Shown here: positions 4,983 through 5,433 of the stretch, piece after piece
How positions within the stretch are numbered: the first letter of the stretch is position 1
How the letters are laid out: every line of letters starts with the position of its first letter
DNA from: an uncultured Collinsella sp.
Lineage (GTDB): Bacteria > Actinomycetota > Coriobacteriia > Coriobacteriales > Coriobacteriaceae
Reading direction: 5' to 3'
Length of the DNA stretch: 5,433 bases
Assembly: GCA_902493835.1 (NCBI GenBank)
Contig: CABURG010000117.1
Location: forward strand, 1-5,433
Notes under the pieces: generated by a model
What the model saw: only the letters and a program-made list of their open reading frames with translations
Database searches by the model: none
What the model was told of the DNA's origin: nothing
Translations under genes and position numbers: made by a program

Positions 4983-5174
4983 GCCCCAATTTTGACTTTT
5001 TTGAAATTCAGTCAAATACGGCCAACACGTGAAGGACCTGTGAAGCACCAGCGACACGTACGGCGCCAAAGCCCGTAAAACATCCCACATCTACCGCTGG
5101 TAGATTACAACAATGCAGCACTCACGGCTGATGGCACAATCGAACTGTCATCATTGCACGGATATCGAGGCACC
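4983..5174. other. Intergenic region between the tRNA promoter and the right-edge gene
   Basis: A small inverted repeat, TTGACT (4992-4997) with AGTCAA (5009-5014), could supply -35 boxes in either direction; a rightward promoter would have the weak -10 AATACG at 5015-5020, 17 bp away. The only other structure seen is the palindrome at 5089-5105, listed separately. No small gene or RNA is supported. Confidence 0.35.
5089..5105. promoter_or_regulatory. Operator-like palindrome ATCTACC-GCT-GGTAGAT
   Basis: A perfect inverted repeat with 7-bp arms and a 3-bp centre lies 70 bp upstream of the right-edge gene. Its size and symmetry suit a dimeric repressor, possibly acting on that gene. No T-run follows, so it is not a terminator. 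Confidence 0.4.
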
Positions 5175-5433
5175 ATGGACGAAGAGCTTGATTACCTATG
5201 GGAGACCCTGGGCCTCGAGATCACTGCTGACCTTTGGCCCGAACGGGACAAAATCCATCCCACACTGCGCCCCGCCATCACGGTGATGCAGGCAAAATAC
5301 CGCCGTGCATCCTTTTTGATCATGCGGGTGTCATGGCACGCGGGACTCCCCGACCTTAAGCGAATCCAGGCAAGCCTCGTCGAGCTGTCCGGTATGCCGA
5401 CCGTCATATCCGAGGCGCACCTGGAGCAGCGCC
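5175..5433 (+). CDS. Unrecognised protein, N-terminal 86 residues (cut by window edge)
   Basis: The frame opens at ATG 5175, after CGAGG 4 nt upstream, and stays open to the window edge with codon usage like its neighbours, so it is very likely a real gene. The sequence begins MDEELDYLWETLGLEI. A central block (KYRRASFLIMRVSWHAGLPD) looks like a beta strand with a turn, followed by a helix (LKRIQASLVELSGMPTVISEAHLEQR). The strand-helix-strand pattern, with an LxxIQ...L..GxPTV segment, faintly recalls the N-terminal part of proteins often labelled MarR-like winged-helix regulators. A short regulator gene would fit the palindrome upstream. This is memory of a pattern, not a firm match, and no function is assigned. 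There is no signal peptide. Confidence 0.7.
   Translation, partial: MDEELDYLWETLGLEITADLWPERDKIHPTLRPAITVMQAKYRRASFLIMRVSWHAGLPDLKRIQASLVELSGMPTVISEAHLEQR

Noticed and set aside
4695..5090. ORFs across the two tRNA genes on both strands
   Set aside because: They read through structured tRNA genes, the terminator and the promoter; the products are tRNA translations, not proteins.

Overview
The window looks like chromosomal DNA of a high-GC, gut-type actinobacterium of class Coriobacteriia, most likely Collinsella or a close relative. This rests on protein style, codon usage and small-redox gene content; no 16S or other marker gene is present, so genus is an inference. Most of it is ordinary core genome: seven protein genes (two cut by the window edges) and two tRNAs. 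The intergenic DNA is the unusual part.

Layout, left to right. (1) 1-390, minus: N-terminus of the glutamate synthase large subunit (gltB). (2) 391-911: a 521-bp divergent intergenic region containing a strikingly regular array. Six copies of a 15-bp repeat sit exactly 40 bp apart in strictly alternating orientation, followed by the promoter of the next gene. (3) 912-2168, plus: an NRAMP-family Mn/Fe transporter (mntH), with one more repeat copy just past its stop codon. (4) 2324-3060, minus: a flavin reductase-like flavoprotein followed by a 47-residue rubredoxin, which together resemble a split high-molecular-weight rubredoxin. (5) 3112-3253: the smpB terminator, preceded by a 65-bp inverted repeat with alternative pairings. 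(6) 3267-4644, minus: a TPR protein gene overlapping smpB by 11 bp. (7) 4742-4909, minus: tRNA-Gln(CTG) and tRNA-Glu(CTC), with a good promoter and a terminator. (8) 5175-5433, plus: N-terminal part of an unrecognised protein, preceded by a 7-3-7 palindrome.

Functionally the genes are mixed: nitrogen assimilation (gltB), metal uptake (mntH), an electron-transfer pair (flavoprotein plus rubredoxin) that probably serves oxygen or NO detoxification in an anaerobe, and translation (smpB and tRNAs). The best candidate for something undescribed is the 40-bp-period alternating repeat array at 576-790. It resembles the BIME arrangement of enterobacterial REP sequences but uses a different sequence and a fixed 25-bp linker.
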